Origin: Physella acuta
Taxonomy: Eukaryota > Mollusca > Gastropoda > Physidae
Length of the DNA stretch: 64,000 nucleotides
Direction of reading: 5' to 3'
NCBI RefSeq assembly: GCF_028476545.1
Contig: NW_026732268.1
Span: 521,501-585,500 of the forward strand
The position numbers and the translations under genes were made by a program. Below, one piece after another: positions 14,001 through 29,000 of the stretch (position 1 is the first letter of the stretch; every line of letters begins with the position of its first letter). The notes under the pieces are model-generated. The model was not told the DNA's origin, did not search any database, and saw only the letters and a program-made list of their open reading frames with translations.

Positions 14001-17000
14001 ACCACACACTTGTTCACCACATGAACCACACACATGTTCACCACATGAACACTTGTTCACCACATGAACCACACACATGTTCACCACATGAACCACACAC
14101 TTGTTCACCACATGAACCACACACTTGTTCACCACATGAACACTTGTTCATCACATGAACCACACACTTGTTCACCACATGAACCACACACTTGCTCACC
14201 ACATGAACCACACACTTGTTCACCACATGAACAGTTGTTCACCACATGAACCACACACTTGTTCACCACATGAACCACACACTTGTTCACCACATGAACC
14301 ACACACTTGTTCACCACATGAACCACACACTTGTTCACCACATGAACCACACACTTGTTCACCACATGAACACTTGTTCATCACATGAACCACACACTTG
14401 CTCACCACATGAACCACAAACTTGTTCACCACATGAACCACACACTTGCTCACCACATGAACCACACACATGTTAACCACATAAACCACACACTTGTTCA
14501 CCACATGAACCACAAACATGTTCACCACATGAACCACACACTTGCTCACCACATGAATCACACACTTGTTCACCACATGAACCACACAAACAGTTGTTCA
14601 CCACATGAACCACACACATGTTCACCACATGAACCACACACTTGTTCACCACATGAACACTTGTTCACCACATGAACCACACACATGTTCACCACATGAA
14701 CCACACACTTGTTCACCACATGAACCACACACTTGTTCACCACATGAACCACACACATGTTCACCACATGAACCACACACATGTTCACCACATGAACCAC
14801 ACACATGTTCACCACATGAACCACACACTTGTTCACCACATGAACCACACACATGTTAACCACATAAACCACACACTTGTTCACCACATGAACCACACAC
14901 ATGTTCACCACATGAACCACACACTTGCTCACCACATGAATCACACACTTGTTCACCACATGAACCACACGAACAGTTGTTCACCACATGAACCACACAC
15001 ATGTTCACCACATGAACCACACACTTGTTCACCACATGAACACTTGTTCACCACATGAACCACACACATGTTCACCACATGAACCACACACTTGTTCACC
15101 ACATGAACCACACACTTGTTCACCACATGAACCACACACATGTTCACCACATGAACCACACACTTGTTCACCACATGAACCACACACATGTTCACCACAT
15201 GAACCACACACTTGTTCACCACATGAACACGTGTTCACCACATGAACACTTGTTCACCACATGAACCACACACTTGTTCACCACATGAACCACACACTTG
15301 TTCACCACATGAACCACACACATGTTCACCACATGAACACGTGTTCACCACATGAACCACACACTTGTTCACCACATGAACCACACACTTGTTCACCACA
15401 TGAACCACACACTTGCTCACCACATGAACCACACACATGTTAACCACATAAACCACACACTTGTTCACCACATGAACCACACACTTGTTCACCACATAAA
15501 CCACACACTTGCTCACCACATGAATCACACACTTGTTCACCACATGAACCACACACTTGTTCACCACATGAACACTTGTTCACCACATGAACCACACACT
15601 TGCTCACCACATGAACCACACACTTGTTCACCACATAAACCACACACTTGTTCACCACATGAACCACACACTTGTTCACCACATGAACCACACACTTGTT
15701 CACCACATGAACCACACACTTGTTCACCACATGAACCACTCACTTGTTCACCACATGAACCACACGAACAGTTGTTCACCACATGAACCACTCACTTGTT
15801 CACCACATGAACCACACGAACAGTTGTTCACCACATGAACCACACACTTGTTCACCACATGAACCACACACTTGTTCACCACATGAACCACACACTTGTT
15901 CACCACATGAACCACACACATGTTCACCACATGAACCACACACATGTTCACCACATGAACCACACACTTGTTCACCACTTGAACACTTGTTCACCACATG
16001 AAGCACTCATGAAATACTTTGTCTCTAACTAGGTGAGCTTGAAGTGAGAGAGTTAGAAAAAAAATGGAGTACAATCATATCTGGGTTGCTAGCTGACAGC
16101 CATACTTGGCTGTCACTGACAAGTGGACCAGACCACAGCAGGTTCACCCGCGTCCAGCGACTGACCTGCTGTCTGACCTCTGTCTACTTGTACATGGGCA
16201 TCAACGCTGTCTGGTACGGCGCCTTCAAGTCTGGCACTGAACTCACAGGGGACATAACCTGGAGCTCGTTTGGCTGGGAGGAAATTGTCATCGCTTTTGT
16301 ATCCACGCTCAGTGTGGTGCCAGTTCTTGTGCTGCTGTCCTGTTTGTTCAAAAGGTCAAGGTGCAAGGTAGGTCATTTGTCCAAGCTGTCCTATTGGGTC
16401 TAGGTGCAAGGTAGGTCATTTGTCCAAGCTGTCCTGGTAGGTCTAGGTGCAAGGTAGGTCATCATTTGTCCAAGCTGTCCTATTAGGAAAGAACAAAACA
16501 TTTTTGTTGTCCTTACTTAAATGGTACTTGAGTTAAGAAAAACTGGAAGGAGAATAAGTACCAAACATTTTGTGTAATGATGATAGATGAAATTTCTACA
16601 ACTTAACTGAAAATGTACTCAAGTTACACAAGTGTTCACAGACAAACAAACAGACACACAAACACATAGCCTACGACAAAGTTGTAAAACTTAGTTTTTC
16701 TTGCTTAGGATGGTGTGGAACGTCCAATTAAAAAAAAGAGTAAAAAAAAAAAGAGTAAAAAGAGTAAAAAAAAAAAGAATAAGGAATATTTGACCTAATT
16801 ATTTGACCTAATTACATAACCTGTCTGTCTCTCAGCCTGTCTCCCCTACTATCAACACACACACACGCACACACACACAAACACAAACACACCCAAGCGT
16901 GCATGCACACAGGGCAGACATGTAGGGGCCTTTTAACAGTGATTGGAATTTACAAAATAATTGACTTTTTAAACCCCATGTTTATTTTTAGTAAGCTTTT

Positions 17001-20000
17001 AAAAAGTAATAATTCTTAATCTTAATAGCCATTTTACTTTTATTAAGTGAAAAACTAAATCATGTAACAATTAATAGAACGTTTTCTAAATTCAGAATGC
17101 CATAGTTGGGAAAATTGGGTATCAGTGTTTCTTCCAGTCTACCGCACCCCTCCCCCTTTCCAAAAATTTTAAGTGCCCCCCCCCCCCTGGGAGAAAAAAG
17201 TCTGGAAGACACATTGTTGTTTAAATCATTCCACATCTAAATATAACATTGTGCACAGCATTCCCCATCTAATTAGAACATGGCATCATTAAAAAGTTTT
17301 ACTGGAACAGAAATCATGTCTTAATTAGCCACTCAAAAACTAAAAGCAATTTATTCTTAGAACATAGAAACGCAAAAAAAAAAATTTTATTGTGGAAAAC
17401 TTTTTTATTGTGGAAAACTTTTTTTATTGTGGCCAAAAAACTTTTTTATTGTGGCCAAAAAACTTTATTGTGGCCAAAAAACTTTTTTGTTGTGGCCAAA
17501 AAACTTTTTTATTGTGGCCAAAAAACTTTATTGTGGCCAAAAAACTTTTTTTATTGTGGCCAAAAAACTTTTTTTATTGTGGCCAAAAAACTTTATTGTG
17601 GCCAAAAACTTTTTTTATTGTGGCCAAAAAACTTTTTTATTGTGGCCAAAAACTTTTTTATTGTGGCCAAAAAACTTTTATTGTAGCCCTCATAAGGAAT
17701 GAGGTGCCAAGTTTGAAGGCTCTTGGTACTGGGGGTAGTCAGGGGGTGAGGAAGTATGGGCTTTGGGTGTTGACCTTTGACATTAACTTTGTGCCTACAT
17801 TGACCTCTATGTAGCGTAGAAGAATTACAAAGCATCAGTTTTTTCCCAGGACTCAATGTTACGAGATGCTCGCAGACCAAGCACAGCCCGCAGCATGGAA
17901 ATTGATGCACTCTGTGACCTCTCTACAGGAGCGCCCTCCTACAGGAGCATCCCACCTATTGATGCACTCTGTGACCTCTCTACAGGAGCGCCCTCCTACA
18001 TCCCACCTATTGTGGAATTAGGGGAAAGGGAGAGCACCACTGACTCCATTCCAGTAATTTTTTTTTTAATATATTATTTTTTTTAAGTTGGTACCATGAC
18101 AATGACTAAACATAATCAAATGGACATAACAAAACTAACAAATTAACAAAACAAGCCATACATTTAAAAATTGGTTTAAAAAAACGTGTAACTACATGGC
18201 CACATCTACTCTTGGAAAATATTTGTATTTGTTAGACTAGGTATCAAGCCTCATGACCATTCTTTATAAGAAGGCTTTGATTGCAATGTAGAGTACATAA
18301 TCTGATTAGTCAACTGAAGAGATGTATGTACATCTAAAAGCTAAACAATCTTATTCATATGTGTCACTGATTGGTTTATTCCAGTTACCAACCAGTCTCA
18401 AGAGAACCCACGCCACAGTCAAAAGAGGAAAACGTAGTGAAGACAAGAGCAACACAGAGCTAGGCCAAGAGCAGCAGAAAGTAACGTCCTTGGTTTTATA
18501 ACTGTGTCATGTGACCAGTCCAGTCTAGTGGCTGATGCTGAGGTTGACATTGATAGGACTAGTGTCAGGAGCTGTGGGCTCATGACAATAATTTTTTACA
18601 GTAGATGTCATGTGAAAGGACAAAATGGTTCAGTAGATGACATGTGAAAGGACAACATGACATATGTCACAGTTGGTTCAGTAGATGACATGTGAAAGGA
18701 CAACATGACATACGTCACAGTTGGTTCAGTAGATGACATGTGAAAGGACAACATGACATATGTCACAGTTGGTTCAGTAGATGACATGTGAAATGACAAC
18801 ATGACATATGTCACAGTCGGTTCAGTAGATGACATGTGAAATGACAACATGACATATGTCACAGTTGGTTCAGTAGATGACATGTGAAATGACAACATGA
18901 CATGTCACAGTTGGTTCAGTAGATGACATGTGAAATGACAACATGACATATGTCACAGTTGGTTCAGTAGATGACATGTGAAAGGACAACATGACATATG
19001 TCACAGTTGGTTCAGTAGATGACATGTGAAATGACAACATGACATATATCACAGTTGGTTCAGTTGATGACATGTGAAAGGACAACATGACATATGTCAC
19101 AGTCGGTTCAGTAGATGACATGTGAAATGACAACATGACATATGTCACAGTTGGTTCAGTAGATGACATGACAGGACAATTTGTCTTGTTGACACAGACC
19201 ACTATGTAGGGTTGATAGTATTTTTTTTTTTGGGGGGGGGGGTGTCACCCGTCCCCCCGTCCCCATCCCCGTCCCCATCCCCCCACCTCCCCCCGTTGTC
19301 TGTGGGTCCCCCTTCTGATTTGTACGGCTCCCTTTATAATTTAAAGGATGTGGATGAAGTTGAAGACCTGGATGATAAACTGGATGAGATGGATGCAGCC
19401 ATTGCTAAAGCTGAAAGAAAACAAAAGAAATCCTCACAAGATTTCAAGTAAATCATTTGCTTTGCTTCAAGTAATTAGCTAGTAGTGAAATAATTGTGAA
19501 ATTGTTGTGAAATCCTTGTAAAATCATCGTGAAATTGTTTTGTAGTTTTTAGAGAAGAGATTTATAGGTTGTTACATTCTGACCCTCAACGTTGACTAGA
19601 TTAGGTCTGTGAAAAGTATAATGGATGAATTGTTTGACTCTAATGACTAGGTCTGTAAAAAGTATAATGGATGAATTGTTTGACTCTAATGACTAGGTCT
19701 GTGAAAAGTATAATGGATGAATTGTTTGACTCTAATGACTAGGTCTGTGAAAAGTATAATGGATGAATTGTTTGACTCTAATGACTAGGTCTGTGAAAAG
19801 TATAATGGATGAATTGTTTGACTCGGATGACGACTGGGTCACAGAAGGGTTGGAGCCATCAAGTTGCCGCCAGCCAGAAGAGGCAGCTGAGAGGTTTGGT
19901 TTTTTTTATTAGTCTGTAGGTTGTAGGTTGTAGGCTGTAGGTTGTAGGTTGTAGGTTGTAGTCTGTAGGTTGTAGGCTGTAGGTTGTAGGCTGTAGGTTG

Positions 20001-23000
20001 TAGGTTGTAGGTTGTAGGCTGTAGGTTGTAGGTTGTAGGCTGTAGGCTGTAGGTTGTAGGTTGTAGGCTGTAGGCTGTAGGTTGTAGGCTGTAGGTTGTA
20101 GTCTGTAGGTTGTAGGCTGTAGGTTGTAGGCTGTAGGTTGTAGGCTGTAGGTTGTAGGTTGTAGGCTATAGGTTGTAGGTTGTAGGTTGTAGGTTTTATA
20201 AAGCTGGTGTGATGTGTGTGGTGGGGGAAATGTGTGCATTATATACGATGAACTACTTCTATTACTATCCAACTATAGACATGTGATGAGGACGGGAACG
20301 CTCATATTTCTGACTACACTAACAAGTCCGATCATGAAATATAACCTTAACTTTAATCATCAATTACTAACACTAGATCTACGCTACGAAAAATAAAACA
20401 CGTCCTTTTCCTACTAACTACACTGACCACATAGCTACACTGATCACATAGCTACACTGACCACATAGCTACACTGACCACATAGCTACACTGACCACAT
20501 AGCTACACTGACCACTGACCACATAGCTACACTGACCACTGACCACATAGCTACACTGACCACTGACCACATAGCTACACTGACCACATAGCTACACTGA
20601 CCACTGACCACATAGCTACACTGACCACATAGCTACACTGACCACATAGCTACACTGACCACATAGCTACACTGACCACATAGCTACACTGACCACATAG
20701 CTACACTGACCACATAGCTACACTGACCACATAGCTACACTGACCACTGACCACATAGCTACACTGACCACATAGCTACACTGACCACTGACCACATAGC
20801 TACACTGACCACATAGCTACACTGACCACATAGCTACACTGACCACATAGCTACACTGACCACTGACCACATAGCTACACTGACCACATAGCTACACTGA
20901 CCACATAGCTACACTGACCACTGACCACATAGCTACACTGACCACTGACCACATAGCTACACTGACCACATAGCTACACTGACCACTGACCACATAGCTA
21001 CACTGACCACTGACCACATAGCTACACTGAACACTGACCACATAGCTACACTGACCACATAGCTACACTGACCACATAGCTACACTGACCATATAGCTAC
21101 ACTGACCACATAGCCACACTGACCACATAGCCACACTGACCACTGACCACATAGCTACACTGACCACTGACCACATAGCTTCACTGATCACATAGCTACA
21201 CTGACCACATAGCTACACTGACCACATAGCTACACTGACCACATAGCTACACTGACCACATAGCTACACTGACCACTGACCACATAGCTACACTGACCAC
21301 ATAGCTACACTGACCACATAGCTACACTGACCACATAGCTTCACTGATCACATAGCTACACTGACCACATAGCTACACTGACCACATAGCTACACTGACC
21401 ACATAGCTACACTGACCACTGACCACATAGCTACACTGACCACATAGCTACACTGACCACATAGCTACACTGACCACATAGCTACACTGACCACTGACCA
21501 CATAGCTACACTGACCACATAGCCACACTGACCACATAGCCACACTGACCACTGACCACATAGCTACACTGACCACTGACCACATAGCTTCACTGATCAC
21601 ATAGCTACACTGACCACATAGCTACACTGACCACATAGCTACACTGACCACTGACCACATAGCTACACTGACCACATAGCTACACTGACCACATAGCTAC
21701 ACTGACCACTGACCACATAGCTACACTGACCACATAGCTACACTGACCACATAGCTACACTGACCACATAGCTACACTGACCACATAGCTACACTGACCA
21801 CATAGCTACACTGACCACTGACCACATAGCTACACTGACCACATAGCTACACTGACCACTGACCACATAGCTACACTGACCACATAGCTACACTGACCAC
21901 TGACCACATAGCTACACTGACCACATAGCTACACTGACCACATAGCTACACTGACCACATAGCTACACTGACCACATAGCTACACTGACCACATAGCTAC
22001 ACTGACCACATAGCTACACTGACCACATAGCTACACTGACCACTGACCACATAGCTACACTGACCACATAGCTACACTGACCACATAGCTACACTGACCA
22101 CTGACCACATAGCTACACTGACCACATAGCTACACTGACCACATAGCTACACTGACCCCATAGCTACACTGACCACATAGCTACACTGACCACATAGCTA
22201 CACTGACCACTGACCACATAGCTACACTGACCACATAGCTACACTGACCACATAGCTACACTGACCCCATAGCTACACTGACCACTGACCACATAGCTAC
22301 ACTGACCACATAGCTACACTGACCACATAGCTACACTGACCACTGACCACATAGCTACACTGACCACATAGCTACACTGACCACATAGCTACACTGACCA
22401 CATAGCTACAATTTTTTATTAAACACGTGCACATATTTTATATCCAAATTGTCTAAAATCAATACCAACTCAAGTTTACACTGTCCTTATTTATCTCTAC
22501 CATTCTAGTCTTATTGCTATCTATCTACGCTATGACAATGTGTGTAGTTTTTATTATTGGAGTGTGCAGTGTGTTCTCTTTGATGTACTGACCCTCCCAA
22601 CCCTCCTATTGACAGCAGAGCTAAGGAAAATTGTGGATCATGTGACGCAAGTGCTGGTCACTGGCCAACAGCAAAAAGACGGAGCCTTGTGTCTTTCTCT
22701 TCTAAAACAAGCGGGGGTCAGTGCTGTTTGTTTAGTTCATGGAATCTTTTGTTTATGGAATGTTTAGTATTAAATGATGGTACAGTTGTTGAAATGATTG
22801 GAGAAGGTCGTTTGTTTTTGTAGGTGTAAATGCCATTAAAGGAGAGAAAAACTCATCTTTGAGCTTGCCCCCATGGTGTGTCTATGTGTCTTATGCCATC
22901 TGCTTCAAGTTGTGCCTACTCTCCATTATCTTGATACTTTGGTACGGCTACAAATTTGGACAGGCCATTGCACTCAAGTGGATTGTTTCCCTTGCCTACA

Positions 23001-26000
23001 GTCTCTTTGCATCTATATTGATTGTGGAACCTTTAAAGGTACATAACTTTACTTCAATATATTCTGATTGTGGAAGCTTATTCATACTTTTAATCCAATG
23101 GATTATCCAACTGTCATGACACAGGTAGTGGCTGCAGCTGTCCTGTCCGTCGTACTCAGCCGGCACTGGTCACCTGGAGACCCTGGCATGATAGACATCC
23201 AACCAGCTGTAGAGAGCAGTCAACAGCTCAAGGTCAAACTACATCACACATCATTGTGCTACCCACATCACACATCATTGTGCTACCCACATCACACATC
23301 ATTGTGCTACCCACATCACACATCATTGTGCTTTCCACATCACACATCATTGTGCTACCCACATCACACATCATTGTGCTACCCACATCACACATCATTG
23401 TGCTACCCACATCACACATCATTGTGCTACCCACATCACACATCATTGTGCTACCCACATCACACATCATTGTGCTACCCACATCACACATCATTGTGCT
23501 ACATACATCACACATCATAGTGCTACCCACATCACACATCATTGTGCTACCCACATCACACGTCATTGTGCTACCCACATCACACATCATTGTGCTACCC
23601 ACATCACAGATCATAGTGCTACCCACATCACACATCATTGTTACCCACATCACACATCATTGTGCTACCCATATCACACATCATTGTGCTACCCACATCA
23701 CAGATCATAGTGCTACCCACATCACACATCATTGTGCTACCCACATCACACATCATTGTGCTACCCACATCACACATCATAGTGCTACCCACATCACACA
23801 TCATTGTGCTACCCACATCACACATCATTGTGCTACCCACATCACACATCATTGTGCTACCCACATCACACATCATTGTGTTACCCACATCACACATCAT
23901 TGTGCCACCTACATCACACATCATTGTGCTACCAACATCACACATCATTGTGCTACCCACATCACACATCATTGTGCTACCCACATCACACATCATTGTG
24001 CTACCCACATCATTGTGTACCCACATCATTGTGCTACCTACATCACAGATCTCTTGTCGAGTTGGGTTTGGTATAGAAGTGTTGAGTTGGTTGTTGTATT
24101 GAAGTGTTGAGTTGGGTGTTGTATAGAAGTGTTGAGTTGGGTGTTGTATTGAAGTGTTGAGTTGGTTGTTGTATTGAAGTGTTGAGTTGGGTGTTGTATA
24201 GAAGTGTTGAGTTGGGTGTTGTATTAAAGTGTTGAGTTGGGTGTTGTATAGAAGTGTTGAGTTGGGTGTTGTATTGAAGTGTTGAGTTGGGTGTTGTATT
24301 GAAGTGTTGAGTTAGGTGTTGTATAGAAGTGTTGAGTTGGGTTAGGTATAGAAGTGTTGAGTTGGGTGTTGTATTGAAGTGTTGAGTTGGGTTAGGTATA
24401 GAAGTGTTGAGTTGGGTGTTGTATAGAAGTGTTGAGATGGTTGTTGTATAGAAGTGTTGAGTTGGTTGTTGTATAGAAGTGTTGAGTTGGGTTAGGTATA
24501 GAAGTGTTGAGTTGGGTGTTGTATTGAAGTGTTGAGTTGGGTTAGGTATAGAAGTGTTGAGTTGGGTGTTGTATTGAAGTGTTGAGTTGGGTGTTGTATT
24601 AAAGTGTTGAGTTGGGTGTTGTATTGAAGTGTTGAGTTGGGTGTTGTATAGAAGTGTTGAGTAGGGTGTTGTATTAAAGTGTTGAGTTGGTTGTTGTATA
24701 GAAGTGTTGAGTTGGGTGTTGTATAGAAGTGTTGAGTTGGTTGTTGTATAGAAGTGTTGAGTTGGGTTAGGTATAGAAGTGTTGAGTTGGGTGTTGTATT
24801 GAAGTGTTGAGTTGGGTTAGGTATTGAAGTGTTGAGTTGGGTGTTGTATAGAAGTGTTGAGTTGGGTGTTGTATAGAAGTGTTGAGTTGGTTGTTGTATA
24901 GAAGTGTTGAGTTGGGTTAGGTATAGAAGTGTTGAGTTGGGTGTTGTATTAAAGTGTTGAGTTGGGTGTTGTATTGAAGTGTTGAGTTAGGTGTTGTATT
25001 GAAGTGTTGAGTAGGGTGTTGTATAGAAGTGTTGAGTTGGTTGTTGTATTAAAGTGTTTAGTTGGGTGTTGTATTGAAGTGTTGAGTTGGTGTTGTATTG
25101 AAGTGTTGAGTTGGGTGTTGTATTGAAGTGTTGAGTTGGTTGTTGTGTTAAAGTGTTGAGTTGGGTGTTGTATTGAAGTGTTGAGTTGGGTGTTGTATAG
25201 AAGTGTTGAGTTGGGTGTTGTATAGAAGTGTTGAGTTGGTTGTTGTATTGAAGTGTTGAGTTGGGTGTTGTATAGAAGTGTTGAGTTGGGTGTTGTTTAG
25301 AAGTGTTGAGTTGGGTGTTGTATTGAAGTGTTGAGTTGGGTGTTGTATTGAAGTGTTGAGTTGGGTGTTGTATAGAAGTGTTGAGTTGGGTGTTGTATAG
25401 AAGTGTTGAGTTGGGTGTTGTATTAAAGTGTTTAGTTGGTTGTTGTATAGAAGTGTTGAGTTGGGTGTTGTATAGAAGTGTTGAGTTGGGTGTTGTATTA
25501 AAGTGTTGAGTTGGGTGTTGTATTAAAAAGTTGAGTTGGGTGTTGTATTGAAGTGTTGAGTTGGGTTTGGTATAGAAGTGTTGAGTTGGGTGTTGTATTG
25601 AAGTGTTGAGTTGGGTGTTGTATTGAAGTGTTGAGTTGGGTGTTGTATAGAAGTGTTGAGTTGGGTGTTGTATTAAAGTGTTTAGTTGGTTGTTGTATAG
25701 AAGTGTTGAGTTGGGTGTTGTATTGAAGTGTTGAGTTGGGTTTGGTATAGAAGTGTTGAGTTGGGTGTTGTATTGAAGTGTTGAGTTGGGTGTTGTATTG
25801 AAGTGTTGAGTTGGGTTTGGTATAGAAGTGTTGAGTTGGTTGTTGTATAGAAGTGTTGAGTTGGTTGTTGTATTAAAGTGTTTAGTTGGGTGTTGTATTG
25901 AAGTGTTGAGTTGGTTGTTGTATTAAAGTGTTTAGTTGGGTGTTGTATTGAAGTGTTGAGTTGGTTGTTGTGCTAAAGTGTTGAGTTGGGTGTTGTATAG

Positions 26001-29000
26001 AAGTGTTGAGTTGGGTGTTGTATAGAAGTGTTGAGTTGGTTGTTGTATTGAAGTGTTGAGTTGGGTGTTGTATAGAAGTGTTGAGTTGGGTGTTGTATAG
26101 AAGTGTTGAGTTGGTTGTTGTATTGAAGTGTTGAGTTGGGTGTTGTATAGAAGTGTTGAGTTGGGTGTTGTATAGAAGTGTTGAGTTGGTTGTTGTATAG
26201 AAGTGTTGAGTTGGGTTAGGTATAGAAGTGTTGAGTTGGGTGTTGTATTAAAGTGTTTAGTTGGTTGTTGTATAGAAGTGTTGAGTTGGGTGTTGTATAG
26301 AAGTGTTGAGTTGGGTGTTGTATTGAAGTGTTGAGTTGGGTGTTGTATTGAAGTATGAGTTGGGTGTTGTATTAAAGTGTTGAGTTGGGTGTTGTATTAA
26401 AGTGTTTAGTTGGTTGTTGTATAGAAGTGTTGAGTTGGGTGTTGTATAGAAGTGTTGAGTTGGGTGTTGTATTGAAGTGTTGAGTTGGGTGTTGTATAGA
26501 AGTGTTGAGTTGGGTGTTGTATTGAAGTGTTGAGTTGGGTGTTGTATTAAAGTGTTGAGTTAGGTGTTGTATTGAAGTGTTGAGTTGGGTGTTGTATTGA
26601 AGTGTTGAGTTGGGTGTTGTATTAAAGTGTTGAGTTGGGTGTTGTATTAAAGTGTTGAGTTGGGTGTTGTATTAAAGTGTTGAGTTGGGTGTTGTATTGA
26701 AGTGTTGAGTTTGGTGTTGTATTGAAGTGTTGAGTTGGGTGTTGTATTAAAGTGTTGAGTTGGGTGTTGTATTAAAGTGTTAAGTTGGGTGTTGTATTGA
26801 AGTGTTGAGTTGGGTTTGGTATAGAAGTGTTGAGTTGGGTGTTGTATTGAAGTGTTGAGTTGGGTGTTGTATTAAAGTGTTGAGTTGGTTGTTGTATTAA
26901 AGTGTTGAGTTGGTTGTTGTATTAAAGTGTTGAGTTGGGTGTTGCATAGAAGTGTTGAGTTGGGTGTTGTATAGAAGTGTTGAGTTGGTTGTTGTATAGA
27001 AGTGTTGAGTTGGGTGTTGTATTGAAGTGTTGAGTTGGGTGTTGTATTGAAGTGTTGAGTTGGGTGTTGTATTGAAGTGTTGAGTTGGGTGTTGTATTGA
27101 AGTGTTGAGTTGGGTTTGGTATAGAAGTGTTGAGTAGGGTGTTGTATAGAAGTGTTGAGTTAGGTGTTGTATTGAAGTGTTGAGTTGGGTGTTGTATAGA
27201 AGTGTTGAGTTGGTTGTTGTATTAAAGTGTTGAGTTGGGTGTTGTATTGAAGTGTTGAGTTGGTTGTTGTATTAAAGTGTTGAGTTGGGTGTTGTATAGA
27301 AGTGTTGAGTTGGGTGTTGTATAGAAGTGTTGAGTTGGTTGTTGTATAGAAGTGTTGAGTTGGGTGTTGTATTGAAGTGTTGAGTTGGGTGTTGTATTGA
27401 AGTGTTGAGTTGGGTGTTGTATTGAAGTGTTGAGTAGGGTGTTGTATAGAAGTGTTGAGTTAGGTGTTGTATTGAAGTGTTGAGTTGGGTGTTGTATAGA
27501 AGTGTTGAGTTGGGTGTTTTATTAAAGTGTTGAGTTGGGTGTTGTATTGAAGTGTTGAGTTAGGTGTTGTATTGAAGTGTTGAGTTAGGTGTTGGATACA
27601 ATTGTTTAATAAATTAATACAGTGAGAAGATTGGCTTTATAGGCCAATGTTTAGTAACTCTGTAATATCTAGATACAAATAGTAGCCAGCTTTCCATGTG
27701 ATGGTTGTGTTGTGTCACACAGACGGTCAAGTTCAAGCCTTTAGCAGGATTTGCTTTGCTTCACGCTCTGGAGGAGGGGAGGAAGAAAGAGCGTCTGCGC
27801 ATCATGATCAGAGAGGTGTTTGTTTTCCTGGCTATGCTGCTTGTGTTTTTGGCCATTGTTTACATCAATTATGGTGGCTCTATGAGCTTCCTCAACACAA
27901 ACAACATTCACAACAAACTTCACAGCAACCTTCACAACAAACTTCACAGCAAATCTCATCGGCTGAGCTTCAAAGATATCAAAAGGTTAGCATTGAATGA
28001 ATGTTGAAGTTATTCAGAGAGCCAGAATATGAGTGTTGAAATTATTCAGAGAGCCAGAATATGAGCGTTGAAATTATTCAGAGAGCCAGAATATGAGTGT
28101 TGAAGTTATTCAGAGAGCCAGAATATGAGTGTTGAAGTTAGAGCCAGAATATGAGTGTTGAAATTATTCAGAGAGCCAGAATATGAGTGTTGAAGTTAGA
28201 GCCAGAATATGAGTGTTGAAATTATTCAGAGAGCCAGAATATGAGTGTTGAAGTTAGAGCCAGAATATGAGTGTTGAAGTTAGAGCCAGAATATGAGTGC
28301 TGAAGTTAGAGCCAGAATATGAGTGTTGAAATTATTCAGAGAGCCAGAATATGAGTGTTGAAGTTATTCAGAGAGCCAGAATATGAGTGTTGAAGTTAGA
28401 GCCAGAATATGAGTGTTGAAGTTAGAGCCAGAATATGAGTGTTGAAGTTAGAGCCAGAATATGAGTGTTGAAGTTAGAGCCAGAATATGAGTGTTGAAGT
28501 TAGAGCCAGAATATGAGTGTTGAAGTTAGAGCCAGAATATGAGTGTTGAAGTTAGAGCCAGAATATGAGTGTTGAAGTTAGAGCCAGAATATGAGTGTTG
28601 AAGTTAGAGCCAGAATATGAGTGTTGAAGTTAGAGCCAGATTGCGATGAATCATCAAATGATTTTCCTTCAGTTCTGGTCAGTTCTGGCAGTGGTCTCAA
28701 GATGTCTTGGCCAAAGTTCTGCACCAGCTGCAGCTGTCTGAGTCTGAGACTTTTGGCCACCTGTTGGGACCCGCTCAGCTCAGACAGCTTCAAGGAGATG
28801 CAGGTTGGGTAGCTTTTTAAATCAACCAATCAAAGAATGGAATTTAATTCTGAATTAACCAATCAAACAATGGTATTTAATTCTAAATATTTTAGTCAGA
28901 TCAAACTTTTTAAAAGTCTACTGTAATATCCTCGTCACAAAGATGGGTAACCTCCATATGAAGAAAATAATCTGGGTCACATTTAGTTTTTTTTCTTGTA

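Noticed and set aside
12922-16006. Possible His- or Cys-rich repeat protein
   Set aside because: Both strands and several frames are open through a 24 bp array that exactly fills an intron.
22540-22767. Frame with ELRKIVDHVTQVLV as the exon frame
   Set aside because: Looks protein-like but its end phase (0) does not fit the next exon, which needs phase 1. Kept as an alternative only.
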